A program made the position numbers and the translations under genes. A DNA stretch of 64,000 bases, from assembly GCA_016869715.1 (NCBI GenBank), contig VGDM01000004.1, positions 1 to 64,000 on the forward strand. The letters are read 5' to 3'. This document shows, in pieces, positions 27,120 to 36,364 of the stretch; the stretch's first letter is position 1, and every line of letters begins with the position of its first letter. This DNA is from Alphaproteobacteria bacterium. Lineage in GTDB: Bacteria; Pseudomonadota; Alphaproteobacteria; Acetobacterales; Acetobacteraceae. The notes beneath the pieces are model-generated. The model ran no database searches and had not been told where the DNA came from. It saw nothing but the letters and a program-made list of their open reading frames with translations.

Positions 27120-28790
27120 ATGGCCACTGATCTTGATATCGCGCGCGCCGCGACGCTGAAGCCGATTGCGGAAATCGCCACGCGTGCCAGTATTCCGGCC
27201 GATGCGCTGGAACCCTACGGCAAATACAAGGCCAAGATCGGGCTGGATTTTATCGGCACCCAGGCGGATCGCCCCGATGGCGCTTTGGTGTTAGTGACCG
27301 GCATCAATCCCACCCCAGCCGGTGAAGGTAAAACCACCACCACCGTCGGCCTTGGCGATGCGCTGAATGCGCTTGGCACGCGCAGCATGATTTGCCTCCG
27401 CGAACCCTCACTCGGCCCCTGCTTTGGTGTGAAGGGTGGGGCGACAGGCGGCGGCTATGCGCAGGTATTGCCGATGGAAGATATCAATCTGCATTTCACC
27501 GGCGATTTCCACGCCATCACCAGCGCCAATAATCTGCTGGCGGCAATGCTGGATAATCACATCTATTGGGGCAATGAACTTGGCCTGGATGCGCGCCGCA
27601 TTTCCTGGCGCCGCGCGATAGACATGAATGACCGCGCGCTGCGCGCTATCAATTCGTCCTTGGGCGGTGTCGCCAATGGTTTCCCGCGCGAAGATGGGTT
27701 TGACATCACGGTTGCTTCCGAAGTCATGGCGGTGTTTTGCCTCGCGCGGGATTTGCCGGATTTGCAGGAACGCCTGGGCCGCATTGTGGTGGGGCAAGCG
27801 CGCGATGGGCGGCAGATCACGGCAGCCGATCTGAAGGCCGATGGCCCCATGGCAGCGCTGCTGCGCGATGCTTTCGCGCCCAATTTGGTGCAGACAATTG
27901 AAGGCTCCCCCGCGCTGATCCATGGCGGGCCCTTCGCCAATATTGCCCATGGCTGCAATAGCGTCATGGCGACCAAGCTTGGCTTGAAACTCGCTGATGT
28001 TGTGGTGACAGAAGCGGGTTTTGGCGCTGATCTTGGCGCTGAGAAATTCCTTGATATCAAATGTCGCCTGGCGGGATTGAACCCCTCTGTTTGCGTAGTG
28101 GTGGCGACGGTACGCGCGCTCAAGATGCATGGTGGTATCGCCAAGGCTGATTTGGGGCGGGAAGATGTGGCCGCGGTGGCACGCGGCATTGCGAACCTTG
28201 CGCGCCATGTCGAGAATATGGGCAAGTTCGGCCTGCCGGTGGTGGTGGCGCTGAACCGCTTCACTTCGGACACGGATGCGGAAATCACGGCGGTACAAGC
28301 GGCTATCCAGGCGGCGGGCACGGAAGCAATCCTGTGCACTCATTGGGGCGATGGCGCCAAGGGCGCGACTGAGCTGGCGCGCGCCGTGCAGGCACGGATT
28401 GCCAGGAAATCCGAGCGCTTCGCGCCGCTTTATCCCGATGCCATGCCCTTGGCGGATAAGATCCGTACCATTGCGCAGCAGATTTATCGCGCGCGTGATA
28501 TTGCGCTCCCGGCGGATGTGGCGAAGCGCCTCGCGCGGTTTGAAGAACTCGGCTTCGGTCATCTTCCAGTCTGCATCGCCAAGACGCAATATTCCTTCAG
28601 CGCGGACCCGACAAAGCTGGGCGCGCCGGTGGATCACGTGCTACCAGTGCGTGAGGTGCGGCTTTCTGCCGGTGCCGGCTTTATTGTCGCGGTTTGCGGG
28701 GACATCATGACCATGCCCGGCCTGCCACGCCGCCCGGCGGCGGAGACGATTGGCCTGGATGGCGAGGGGCGGATCGAGGGGCTTTTTTAA
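27120..28790 (+). CDS. fhs: Formate-tetrahydrofolate ligase
   Basis: The 556-aa enzyme makes 10-formyl-THF from formate, THF and ATP. The P-loop TPAGEGKT is at residues 65-72. Other hallmarks are [37 protein letters not shown] and the C-terminal [15 protein letters not shown]. The ATG at 27120 is preferred over the 35-codon extension because that overlaps the preceding gene. No partner folD is adjacent. Confidence 0.96.
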   Translation: MATDLDIARAATLKPIAEIATRASIPADALEPYGKYKAKIGLDFIGTQADRPDGALVLVTGINPTPAGEGKTTTTVGLGDALNALGTRSMICLREPSLGPCFGVKGGATGGGYAQVLPMEDINLHFTGDFHAITSANNLLAAMLDNHIYWGNELGLDARRISWRRAIDMNDRALRAINSSLGGVANGFPREDGFDITVASEVMAVFCLARDLPDLQERLGRIVVGQARDGRQITAADLKADGPMAALLRDAFAPNLVQTIEGSPALIHGGPFANIAHGCNSVMATKLGLKLADVVVTEAGFGADLGAEKFLDIKCRLAGLNPSVCVVVATVRALKMHGGIAKADLGREDVAAVARGIANLARHVENMGKFGLPVVVALNRFTSDTDAEITAVQAAIQAAGTEAILCTHWGDGAKGATELARAVQARIARKSERFAPLYPDAMPLADKIRTIAQQIYRARDIALPADVAKRLARFEELGFGHLPVCIAKTQYSFSADPTKLGAPVDHVLPVREVRLSAGAGFIVAVCGDIMTMPGLPRRPAAETIGLDGEGRIEGLF

Positions 28791-28884
28791 GGGGGCTTGA
28801 AACCCCCATGCCGACTTTGACTGAACAACGATTTTGGCGCACTAATTTTGGCAGAACCACCTCCTTGCAGGATCGGAATTGGGC

Positions 28885-29277
28885 ATGAATGCCCTTCAGG
28901 AAGATGTTTCTGAAATGTTTCGTCGGTTCGTGGTAGCCCAGAATGGGCGCAGTGAGGCGGAGCTCGCGCCATTGCTCCTCGAGGGGCCAGAGTTCCTTTG
29001 GGTCACGACCTTAGCAGTAACAATCTGGGGCCATAATGCCGCTCTGGCACGATTCCGTGCGAATTGGGAAGAGCAGTGGCATTTGGATCCCGATTTAGCC
29101 GCGCTGCGTATTGTAGAAATTTCGCCAGGTACGGCACTGCTGCATGTCCCGCTACGCTTCACATTTGCACCGCACGGGGAAAAGGTGATTCCAACATCCA
29201 TCGAGTGGAATGGGGTATTCCGGCGGGTTGAAGATCGCTGGATTATTGCCGCCATTCTGCTTGCCACTGTCTTGTAG
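28885..29277 (+). CDS. SnoaL/NTF2-like protein
   Basis: This 130-aa protein has the alpha-plus-beta cone pattern of NTF2-like proteins: an N-terminal helix, TIWGHNAALARFRANW, and alternating strands ending in VEDRWIIAAILLATVL. Such domains act as small enzymes or binding modules; none can be named here. The first ATG is 28885; a TTG lies 6 nt upstream. Base composition is a little lower in GC than in the neighbours. Confidence 0.65.
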   Translation: MNALQEDVSEMFRRFVVAQNGRSEAELAPLLLEGPEFLWVTTLAVTIWGHNAALARFRANWEEQWHLDPDLAALRIVEISPGTALLHVPLRFTFAPHGEKVIPTSIEWNGVFRRVEDRWIIAAILLATVL

Positions 29278-29288
29278 AGTTGCCGCAT

Positions 29289-30122
29289 ATGCTCAGCATC
29301 ACGCCCCTGCAACCACTTTTCGCCGTGCGCATCGAAGGCGTTGATGCGGCGCAGCCGGTCGCCGTGCCGGTCATGGCGGCGCTCCGCGATGCGCTGGATC
29401 GCTATTCGGTGCTGGTGCTGCCCGGCCAGCATGTGGATGACGCGGCACAAATCGCCTTCAGCGAGGGGTTTGGCGCACTTGAGCAAACCCGCCCCGGCGC
29501 GTTTGGCGCGGGCAGTCCAGTGATTGTTCTGACCAATATGGACGCGGGCGGCGAGATTGTCGCGCCAAGCGACAAGCAGGTATTGAACAACAAGGCCAAT
29601 CGGCTGTGGCATCATGATTCGTCCTTCAAGCCTGTCCCAGCGCGTGCTTCCTTGCTTTCGGCACGGCAGATTCCAAGCGCCGGCGGCAATACTGAATTCG
29701 CCGTTATGCGCGGTGCTTTTGCCGCACTCGATGCCGCCGAACAGCAGCGCCTGAAGCAGCTTGAGGCCTGGCATGATTTCGGCTGGTCACGCGCCCGCGT
29801 TGATGCGGCCTTAGTGAGCGATGCCGAACGCGCGCAGCACCCGCCGGTGGGCCAAGCCGTGGTGCTGCAAGAAAACCCCTATGGCCCCGCGCTATATCTT
29901 GGTGCGCATGCGCGCAGCATTGACGGCATGGGGGATGCGGAAAGCCGCGCCTTGATTGAAGGCTTGATGGCGCATGCCACTGAAGACCGCTTCATCTACA
30001 GCCACCGCTGGTCGCCGCATGATTTGCTGATTTGGGACAATCGCGCCGTGCTGCATCGCGCGACCCCTTTCGCGAGCACGACTGAACGGCGCCATATGGT
30101 ACGCACCACGGTGGCGGGGTAG
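29289..30122 (+). CDS. TauD/TfdA family 2-oxoglutarate-dependent dioxygenase
   Basis: The 277-aa Fe(II)/2-oxoglutarate oxygenase has the iron triad His108-x-Asp110 (WHHDSSF) and His256 (AVLHRATP), and a 2-oxoglutarate-binding Arg272 (HMVRTT). The sequence is closest to the TfdA side of the family, with YSVLVLPGQ near the N-terminus and GNTEFAVMR. Substrate is unknown; these enzymes often oxidise sulfonates, phenoxyacids or other small acids. The true ATG is taken at 29289; a TTG at 29280 is also in frame. Confidence 0.88.
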   Translation: MLSITPLQPLFAVRIEGVDAAQPVAVPVMAALRDALDRYSVLVLPGQHVDDAAQIAFSEGFGALEQTRPGAFGAGSPVIVLTNMDAGGEIVAPSDKQVLNNKANRLWHHDSSFKPVPARASLLSARQIPSAGGNTEFAVMRGAFAALDAAEQQRLKQLEAWHDFGWSRARVDAALVSDAERAQHPPVGQAVVLQENPYGPALYLGAHARSIDGMGDAESRALIEGLMAHATEDRFIYSHRWSPHDLLIWDNRAVLHRATPFASTTERRHMVRTTVAG

Positions 30123-30150
30123 GGGCCGACAATCACGGCCGCTGCCTAAT

Positions 30151-31386
30151 TCAGGCTTTCCGGCGCGCGCTGACAATCACGCCATCGGCTTCCAAAGCGG
30201 CAATCTCGGCCTCGCTAAAGCCACGCGCCAACAACACCTCCCGCCCATGCTGGTTGAAGCGTGGCGGGCGCGTGCGCGCCCCACCTGGCGTGCGTGAAAG
30301 TTTGATCGGCGTGTTCAGCGCGCGGAAATCACCGATAGCGGCAACCATCTCCCGGAAGGCGGTGTGATCGGCGGCCATGGCTTCATCCACATGCAGCACC
30401 GGTCCGGCCGGCAGGCCAACCGCCAGCATGCGCCGCGTCAAATCATGACCATCTTCGGTCGAAAAACGCTGTTCCAGAATGACCGTTAGCGCATCGCGAT
30501 TGGTCACGCGCGCGCCATTGGTCGCGAAGCGTTGATCCCTTGCCACATCGGGAATACCGAGGAATTCACAGAATTTCCGGAAAGCCGGGTCATTGCCGGC
30601 GGCGATGAAAATCTCACAGGTTTTCGTCTTGAACTTGGAATAGGGCACCAGATTCGGATGCGGATTGCCGGTCGCCTTGGGGCGCTTGTCGGACAGGAAG
30701 TAATTCGCTGCATGGGGATGCAGCAGCGCCATGCCGCAATCATGCAGCGTCATGTCGCAATATTGCCCCTGGCCGGATTTTTCGCGCTCATGCAGCGCCA
30801 TCAGAATGGCGATGGTGGAGAACAAGCCCGTCGCAATATCCACAATCGGCGCGCCGAGCCGCATCGGCCCGGAATTTTCCATACCATTGATGGACATCAG
30901 GCCAACCATGGCCTGCAACACCGCATCATAACCAGGGAAGCCTCCAAGCGGCCCTTCGCCACCAAAGCCGGAAACGCGGCAATGGATCAGGCGCGGAAAG
31001 CGTTTTGACAACACTGACTCATACCCGAGCCCCCATTTTTCCATGGAACCAGGCTTGAAGTTTTCCAAAAGCACATCGGCACCTTCCAAAAGGCGCAGCA
31101 GCACTTCCTTACCGGCGGGTTTGGACAAATCAAGCCCAAGGCTTCTTTTGTTGCGGTTCACGCCAACGAAATAGGAGGCATCGCCCGCGCTATCGAAGGG
31201 TGGGCCCCAATCGCGTACCTCATCACCCTGCGGTGGTTCAAGCTTGATCACCTCGGCGCCGTGATCGGACAGCACCATGGTGCAATAAGGCCCTCCTAGA
31301 ACGCGCGTAAGGTCCACCACGCGCAACCCCGCCAAGGCGCCGGCGGAGCGCGCCAAACCACGGGTCGCGATGCTTGCGTCATTCAT
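30151..31386 (-). CDS. CaiB/BaiF family (class III) CoA-transferase
   Basis: This 411-aa protein has GLRVVDLTRVLGGPYCTMVLSDHGAEVIKLEPP, NRNKRSLGLDLSKPAG, ISxFGGEGPLGG-like SGFGGEGPLGG and the predicted catalytic Asp in GAPIVDIATG. It overlaps the upstream GctB gene by 4 nt and ends a three-gene operon that combines two unrelated CoA-transferase types. It could receive CoA from or pass it to the GctAB product; substrate unknown. Confidence 0.9.
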   Translation of the reverse strand: MNDASIATRGLARSAGALAGLRVVDLTRVLGGPYCTMVLSDHGAEVIKLEPPQGDEVRDWGPPFDSAGDASYFVGVNRNKRSLGLDLSKPAGKEVLLRLLEGADVLLENFKPGSMEKWGLGYESVLSKRFPRLIHCRVSGFGGEGPLGGFPGYDAVLQAMVGLMSINGMENSGPMRLGAPIVDIATGLFSTIAILMALHEREKSGQGQYCDMTLHDCGMALLHPHAANYFLSDKRPKATGNPHPNLVPYSKFKTKTCEIFIAAGNDPAFRKFCEFLGIPDVARDQRFATNGARVTNRDALTVILEQRFSTEDGHDLTRRMLAVGLPAGPVLHVDEAMAADHTAFREMVAAIGDFRALNTPIKLSRTPGGARTRPPRFNQHGREVLLARGFSEAEIAALEADGVIVSARRKA

Positions 31387-32135
31387 GCCGCTTGTTTCCT
31401 GCCAAAGACCCGTGCGCAGAATTCCGGGTAGGTTTCCAGCATTTCATCGCAGATCGGCCCGCGCAGCAGCGCGAGTTCTTCCGCGGTCGGATCGGGCGTG
31501 AAGGGCACATCGCCCGTCACGTCAAAAGCAAAACCGGTGGCTTCGCGCACGCTCTCTACCGCCTCACCCGGATGCACGCTTTCCAAAGAAAACCGCGCGC
31601 GATCAGGATGGAAGCGAAACACGCAGCGCCCTGTCACCAGTGCCTGCGCCGTGCCGCGACGAAACACGCCGGGCGGAGAGACGCCGGGGGCAGAGATATT
31701 ATCCACCTTTTCGACAAAAACGCGCGGCGTGTGTTCTTCGCGGAACAGGATGGTGCGCGGCGTCATGAAATACATGAAGGCGGAACCGAAGCTGCCCGGA
31801 AAACGCACGCCCATGCCTGGCCATTCGCCGGTGCCGACCAAATTCAGATTGCCGCTGCCATCAATCTGCCCGCCGCCCAGGAAGAACAGGTCAATGCGCC
31901 CCTGGCCGGTCAGATCAAATAATTCGCGCGTGCCTTCCGTGAACGGATTGCCGTTGCGCTTATGCAGCAGCGAAAGTCGCACCGGGTTTCCCCGCTTCTT
32001 GACTAGCCAACAGGCTGCCGCCGGCATGGGGGATGCCGCACCCACTGCGATATGGCGCGCGGGCCGCGCACTTGGGTCCAGGATCAGTTTCGCGAGTGCA
32101 ACCGCGATACGTTCTTCAAGCTTAATCTCGCTCAT
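31383..32135 (-). CDS. Class I CoA-transferase, subunit B (GctB-like)
   Basis: The 250-aa subunit matches the beta chain of glutaconate-type CoA-transferases. It has RHIAVGAASPMPAAACWL, FFLGGGQIDGSGNLNLVG, and a C-terminal region with FTPDPTAEELALL. The start at 32135 overlaps the stop of subunit A by 4 nt, which fits translational coupling of an obligate partner; a longer frame to 32177 overlaps A further. The catalytic Glu of this class sits in the beta chain, but I cannot place it with certainty. Confidence 0.85.
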   Translation of the reverse strand: MSEIKLEERIAVALAKLILDPSARPARHIAVGAASPMPAAACWLVKKRGNPVRLSLLHKRNGNPFTEGTRELFDLTGQGRIDLFFLGGGQIDGSGNLNLVGTGEWPGMGVRFPGSFGSAFMYFMTPRTILFREEHTPRVFVEKVDNISAPGVSPPGVFRRGTAQALVTGRCVFRFHPDRARFSLESVHPGEAVESVREATGFAFDVTGDVPFTPDPTAEELALLRGPICDEMLETYPEFCARVFGRKQAA

Positions 32136-32959
32136 TCTGCTGCCTGCGCCTTGTGGCCAAAAACTTCGCGGGCGCACCAGGCCGCAAAACCTTCTTCGCT
32201 TCGCGCCATGCGGGCATATTCGCTGACATAGGCGCCATCAAAGCCATATTCATCAAGAAGTGCCACCGGATGCGCGCCACGTTCGGCAATGGCGATGCCG
32301 GCAATATAGGTCGCGTTGATGGCCCCGGAGGCGAGGCGCTCATCCTCCAGGAAATTGCCAGCCACCACGCGTTCCACCGTGACCAAGGCGCGCTTGGAGG
32401 CATGCGCAATAGTCGCGCATTCACGCCGCCGCCCGACCCAGACATTGCCTTCCTCATCGGCCATCAGCGCGTGGAAAAACACAAAATCCGGGTTGAGTGC
32501 CGGCAGCAACACAATCGGGTCTTCGCCTTCTGCGGCGAAGGGGTTGGGTGCGACTTTCCAATCAGGGCGATGGGCCAGGATATCGCTGCCGATCAAGCCG
32601 CGCAGCGGCATGAAGGGCACGCCTTTTTCGGCGGCTTGCAACATGGTGTGCATGGCGGGGCAGGTCGCATCGATCACCTTGATCGCACCGGCCCGCAACG
32701 CCGCCGAAAAACGCGGCGCGAAGCCGGCTTCCCCCAAGGACACCGCGCTGGTCTGCACATTCGCGACACAGCCCGCACCAATCAGGATATCGGTCGCAAA
32801 GCCCGAGACCGGCACGCCGATCAGATTGAGGTTGCGCACCCCCCGCCGGATCAACGCCTTGGCGAGTGCCACGGAGGGCAGGGAGTTATCTGGCGGCAAG
32901 GCAAGGCTCGCCCCATCGGGCACCTCGGCGGCGAGCGCTTCAAGGCTTTGCAAATTCAT
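32132..32959 (-). CDS. Class I CoA-transferase, subunit A (GctA-like)
   Basis: The 275-aa subunit has the GctA pattern: PDGASLALPPDNSLPSVALAKALIRRGVRNLNLIG, PLRGLIGSDIL, and FFHALMADEEGNVWVGRR. It is first in the operon with a strong ribosome-binding site (AGGAGA, 7 nt). Acyl-CoA and acceptor acids are unknown; relatives act on glutaconate, 3-oxoadipate or cholesterol-ring fragments. Confidence 0.85.
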   Translation of the reverse strand: MNLQSLEALAAEVPDGASLALPPDNSLPSVALAKALIRRGVRNLNLIGVPVSGFATDILIGAGCVANVQTSAVSLGEAGFAPRFSAALRAGAIKVIDATCPAMHTMLQAAEKGVPFMPLRGLIGSDILAHRPDWKVAPNPFAAEGEDPIVLLPALNPDFVFFHALMADEEGNVWVGRRRECATIAHASKRALVTVERVVAGNFLEDERLASGAINATYIAGIAIAERGAHPVALLDEYGFDGAYVSEYARMARSEEGFAAWCAREVFGHKAQAAE

Positions 32960-32975
32960 GGCATTCTCCTTTTCC

Positions 32976-32993
32976 CTTATCCTAAGGGATAAG
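32976..32993. promoter_or_regulatory. Palindrome upstream of the gctA-like gene
   Basis: A 7-bp inverted repeat, CTTATCC and GGATAAG separated by TAAG, ends 17 bp before the start of the CoA-transferase operon. The position fits an operator for a dedicated regulator or a short mRNA hairpin near the ribosome-binding site. No regulator gene is adjacent. Confidence 0.4.
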
Positions 32994-33137
32994 TCTTGCC
33001 AGGGCTAGCATTGATGCGGACGGCCCGTGAAAGTGCCGTCTTCTGGTCCACGCGGAATGCCTCATAATGTACCACCGCACCCCGCCAATCCAGGGCATCG
33101 CCCAAGGCCGACAGCCAGCGCAACCGCTCATCAGATC
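32977..33137 (-). pseudogene. Possible C-terminal gene remnant
   Basis: On the minus strand a stop-to-stop frame of about 53 codons between the GNAT remnant and the gctA operator reads DERLRWLSALGDALDW and HYEAFRVDQKTALSRAVR before ending in TAA at 32977-32979. Its composition is protein-like, but it has no clear start. It is probably the tail of a lost gene; family unknown. Confidence 0.3.
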
Positions 33138-33185
33138 CGCCAGCGCAGGGTCAGGGGTTATCGAGGCGATGCCCCCGCAAAGCGC

Positions 33186-33647
33186 CTATCGCAACGCCTT
33201 CCAGAGATGTAACTGACCGCGACTTTGATCCGGTGCGTAGCCATGCTCTCTATAGATTCGATACGCCGTCCTGGTACTGTCAAGAAAAATAGACTCACAG
33301 CTCCAAGTCTTGGCCGTATCCTCAAGAGAGAAAAGAATGGATTTGCTAATCCCGGAAAGGCGATATTTTGGATCGACGTAAAGGAGCAACAGTTCCCCTT
33401 TACCGCTGATCATCCCAACGCCAGCAAGGACGCCGTCAATCTCCCCAACCAGGAGCTTCGACCGACATGAATGAAGCTATGCCTTCCATGCTTCGACGGT
33501 CTTGTCGGACATCCACTCTTGAATAGCGCGTTCGTCATTCCCAAGCTCTTCAGAACATAGTTCCAATATGGAGCGCCGTATAATGCAAGTTCCGCATTGG
33601 CCGTCGTTTTCCATAGGTTGGCGAACCTGGATTTGGGGCTGCGTCAT
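33186..33647 (-). pseudogene. GNAT acetyltransferase gene interrupted by an in-frame TAG
   Basis: From ATG 33647 the frame reads MTQPQIQVRQPMENDGQCG..., then IIRRSILELCSEELGNDERA, as in small GNATs of the 'RRSIEELC' type. It hits TAG at 33477-33479 and continues in the same frame with SKLLVGEIDGVLAGVG, ELLLLYVDPKYRLSGISKSIL and TAYRIYREHGYA to the natural stop. The stop would be TGG (Trp) by a single base change, which fits the surrounding WKA-x-LHS. The stretch is visibly lower in GC than its neighbours, suggesting acquired DNA that has since decayed. Confidence 0.75.
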
Positions 33648-33883
33648 TGTCCTTGCCTCTCCGTTTCGGCGCCAAATTGCGCCATTACCTCACAAGCCGA
33701 CCTTGAAATAGTATTAGGATCAGTCTCCAGAACGATGCGCGCTGAATTTCCCCGACCATACAATGGTGCCGCGCTCGACGATCGACTTGTTTGGCGACCC
33801 GATCCACGCTGCCGTCGGGAACCGACAGGAGCGATCGAAAGTTAGGGGCTGGCTTGAGCGCGCCGCTCCGCTAAGAAGCGGCC
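33648..33883. other. Low-GC intergenic stretch
   Basis: No credible gene is visible between the GNAT remnant and the next GNAT gene. A 36-codon plus-strand frame from 33735 (MRAEFPRPYNG...) ends at 33845, lacks a ribosome-binding site and resembles nothing. The stretch probably belongs to the same eroded segment as the remnant on its left. Confidence 0.4.
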
Positions 33884-34447
33884 ATGGAACCCGTGACGCT
33901 TAGAACCGCAAGGCTGATCCTCCGCCCCTGGCGTGATGATGATCTGGCGCCGCTATTCGCCATCAATGGTAATCCTGAAAGCATGCGCTATTTCGCTGCC
34001 GCCATGACTCGGGCGGAAAGCGATGCCTGGGCGGCGCGGATACGTGGGCATTTTGCCGTATATGGCTGGGGTTTTTGGGTGGCGGCGGAAGCAGCGACGG
34101 GCGATTTTGTCGGTGTGGTTGGGCTGCTGACGGTTCCCTGGCAGGCGGATTTCACCCCGGCGGTGGAGATCGGCTGGCGCATCGGCTCACGCTTTCGCCG
34201 TCAGGGCTATGCGGAAGAAGCCGCCCGCGCGGCCTTGGGCTTTGGTTTCGCGACACTTTGCTTGGAAGAGATTGTCGCCTTCACCGTGCCGGGCAATGCG
34301 GCTTCCTGGAAGCTCATGGAAAAGCTCGGCATGGCGCCCGCCGGCGCATTCGACCATCCGCGCCTGCCGGAGGGCCATCATTACCGGCGGCATTTGTTGT
34401 ATCGATTGGACCAAACCGGCTGGCGTGACGCCGCGCGCTTGAGGTGA
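33884..34447 (+). CDS. GNAT family N-acetyltransferase (RimJ-like)
   Basis: The 187-aa protein starts LRTARLILRPWRDDDLAPLF, the common RimJ/RimL entry motif. It has VEIGWRIGSRFRRQGYAEEAARA as the acetyl-CoA loop (Q/RxxGxG/A variant RRQGYA) and NAASWKLMEKLGM before the C-terminus. Acceptor unknown. It is intact, in contrast to the broken GNAT next to it. Confidence 0.88.
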   Translation: MEPVTLRTARLILRPWRDDDLAPLFAINGNPESMRYFAAAMTRAESDAWAARIRGHFAVYGWGFWVAAEAATGDFVGVVGLLTVPWQADFTPAVEIGWRIGSRFRRQGYAEEAARAALGFGFATLCLEEIVAFTVPGNAASWKLMEKLGMAPAGAFDHPRLPEGHHYRRHLLYRLDQTGWRDAARLR

Positions 34448-34490
34448 TAGAGCCACGTCCTTCTAAAGCCCGCTGCAAGGATTGCCCACC

Positions 34491-34994
34491 ATGCCCGTCT
34501 CTAGCCAGGAATTTCGCGATGCCATGGCAAGGCTGGGGGCGGCAGTGAATATTATCACGACAGATGGCGCGGCGGGGCAGGGCGGCATTACCGCAACCGC
34601 GGTTTGTTCCGTGACCGATGATCCGCCGACGTTGTTGGTGTGCCTCAACCGCACCAGCCCGCGCAGTGCCTTGTTTCTGACCAATCGCGTGCTTTGCGTA
34701 AACACACTCTCGGCTGGGCAAAGTGCCTTCTCGAATGCCTTTTCCGCCCCCAGCGACGAGGCTGCTATGGCAAGCCGCTTTGCCGTCGGGGTCTGGGGCA
34801 AGCTGGTCACCGGCGCGCCGGTACTGGAAGGGGCGGCGGCCAGCTTTGATTGCCGAATCACGGAAGTGATGGAACAGGGCACGCATAGCGTGGTGTTCGC
34901 TAAGGTGCAGGCAGTGCGCTTTGCCGAAATGGCCGCCGGCTGCCTGATGTATTACGCGCGATCCTATCATGGCCTGCCGATTGGTCAGGGCTGA
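34491..34994 (+). CDS. Flavin reductase family protein
   Basis: The 167-aa protein matches the short flavin reductases (HpaC/RutF type) that supply FMNH2 or FADH2 to a partner monooxygenase. Visible motifs are AMARLGAAVNIITTDG, GITATAVCSVTDDPPTLLVCLNRTS, FCVN-like VLCVNTLSAGQ and the C-terminal YYARSYHGL. No monooxygenase is adjacent. The ATG at 34491 is used. Confidence 0.88.
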   Translation: MPVSSQEFRDAMARLGAAVNIITTDGAAGQGGITATAVCSVTDDPPTLLVCLNRTSPRSALFLTNRVLCVNTLSAGQSAFSNAFSAPSDEAAMASRFAVGVWGKLVTGAPVLEGAAASFDCRITEVMEQGTHSVVFAKVQAVRFAEMAAGCLMYYARSYHGLPIGQG

Positions 34995-35038
34995 AAAGCC
35001 TTTACGCCACAGAAGCCAAAGCCTAACCCGCCCCATCC

Positions 35039-35998
35039 ATGTCCTTCTTTGAAATCCTGCCACCTTCGGTCCTGTTCTTCGCGCTTGGCTTTGCGGCTGC
35101 GGCGCTGCGTTCCGATCTTTCCGTGCCGGATGCGCTGGCCAAGACGCTTTCGCTCTACCTGATGATGGCCATCGGCCTGAAGGGCGGCATTGCCATTGCA
35201 GAGCCTGGTGCCTCGGCGGGGCTGATCCCAGCCTTGGCCGTGGGCATTGCGCTTTCGGCGCTGATGCCGCTACCGGCCTATGGTTTGCTCCGCGCCACCA
35301 CGCCGTTGGATAAGGCCACGGCGGCGGCGGTCTCGGCGCATTATGGCTCGGTCAGTGTGGTGACCTTTGCCGCGGCGGTCGGGCAATTGAACGCGACCAA
35401 TACGCCCTATGAGGGCTTCATGCCCGCCGTGCTGGCGGCGATGGAAACGCCGGCGATTCTGACCGCGCTGCTGATCGCTCGGCGCGGCGGCGCGGCGACT
35501 TCGGGCGGGGCGCGGGGAATGGCGCGTGAAGTGTTTTTTAATGGGTCTGTCGTGCTGCTGCTAGGCGCCTTTCTGATTGGCTGGCTGGGCGGGGCGGCAG
35601 CTGACCGGCAGCTTTCCCCCTTCATCACCGCGCTTTTCCCGGGGGCGCTTTGCCTATTCCTGCTTGAGATGGGCGTCACCGCGGCGCGGCGTTTGCGTGA
35701 TCGGGGGCGGGGGCTGGATGCGCGGTTGATCAGCTTTGCCATAATCATGCCGTTGCTGGGCGGCGCGGCGGGCTTTGCCGGCGGGTTGCTGGTGGGGCTT
35801 TCCACGGGCGGTGTCGGGCTGATGGCGGTGCTAGGGGCCTCGGCTTCCTATATCGCGGTGCCGGCGGCGATGCGCCTGGCGCTACCTTCCGCCGATGCCG
35901 GGATTTACGTGACCCTTTCCTTGGCGATCACCTTCCCCTTCAATGTACTGGCTGGCATCCCGCTTTGGCTTTGGGCGGCGCGGCTGGCCACACAATAA
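35039..35998 (+). CDS. sbtA: SbtA-type sodium-dependent bicarbonate transporter
   Basis: The 319-aa membrane protein has about ten helices arranged as two related halves. SbtA signatures include LPPSVLFFALGFAAAALRSDLSVPDALAKTLSLYLMMAIGLKGG and AHYGSVSVVTFAAA. SbtA imports bicarbonate with sodium in cyanobacteria. The next gene encodes a PII-like protein, the usual SbtB partner, which strengthens the call. Confidence 0.88.
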   Translation: MSFFEILPPSVLFFALGFAAAALRSDLSVPDALAKTLSLYLMMAIGLKGGIAIAEPGASAGLIPALAVGIALSALMPLPAYGLLRATTPLDKATAAAVSAHYGSVSVVTFAAAVGQLNATNTPYEGFMPAVLAAMETPAILTALLIARRGGAATSGGARGMAREVFFNGSVVLLLGAFLIGWLGGAAADRQLSPFITALFPGALCLFLLEMGVTAARRLRDRGRGLDARLISFAIIMPLLGGAAGFAGGLLVGLSTGGVGLMAVLGASASYIAVPAAMRLALPSADAGIYVTLSLAITFPFNVLAGIPLWLWAARLATQ

Positions 35999-36014
35999 TC
36001 GGGGGGTCGGGGAT

Positions 36015-36317
36015 ATGCATACGCGCAAGCGAATCGAAATCATCGTGGAGGCCGTGCGGGCCGAGGTAGTAACCCTGCTGCTGGACCGCATGGGTGCCAC
36101 CGGCTGGACCATCCTGCCCGTTCTGGCCGGGCGCGGCCATCAGGGCATTCGCCGCGCGGGAGACCCCGGCGGCGTTGATGACAATGTGCTGGTGCTCTGC
36201 ATAACCTCGGCCGAGGTGGCTTCGCAGGTGCTGGCGGCAGAGGGCGAATTGCTCGGCGCGCGGCCTGCGATTGTGACGTTGTCAGATTGCCAGGTGCTGC
36301 GGGCGGATCATTTCTGA
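36015..36317 (+). CDS. sbtB: PII-like SbtB family regulator
   Basis: The 100-aa protein has a PII-type ferredoxin-like fold: RIEIIVEAVRAEVVTLLLDRMGATGWTILPVLAGRGHQG, where the T-loop is short, then VLCITSAEVASQVLA. It follows sbtA by 16 nt. In cyanobacteria SbtB binds adenine nucleotides including cAMP and gates SbtA. The C-terminal redox CxxxxxC hook of some SbtB proteins is not present here. Confidence 0.8.
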   Translation: MHTRKRIEIIVEAVRAEVVTLLLDRMGATGWTILPVLAGRGHQGIRRAGDPGGVDDNVLVLCITSAEVASQVLAAEGELLGARPAIVTLSDCQVLRADHF

Positions 36318-36364
36318 GCGGGTTTCGGTTGACCTTGGACAGCACGCGGGCCTAGGGAATACGC

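Noticed and set aside
28791-28812. GGGGG...CCCCC hairpin after fhs as a terminator
   Set aside because: No U-tract follows it and the stem is only five base pairs.
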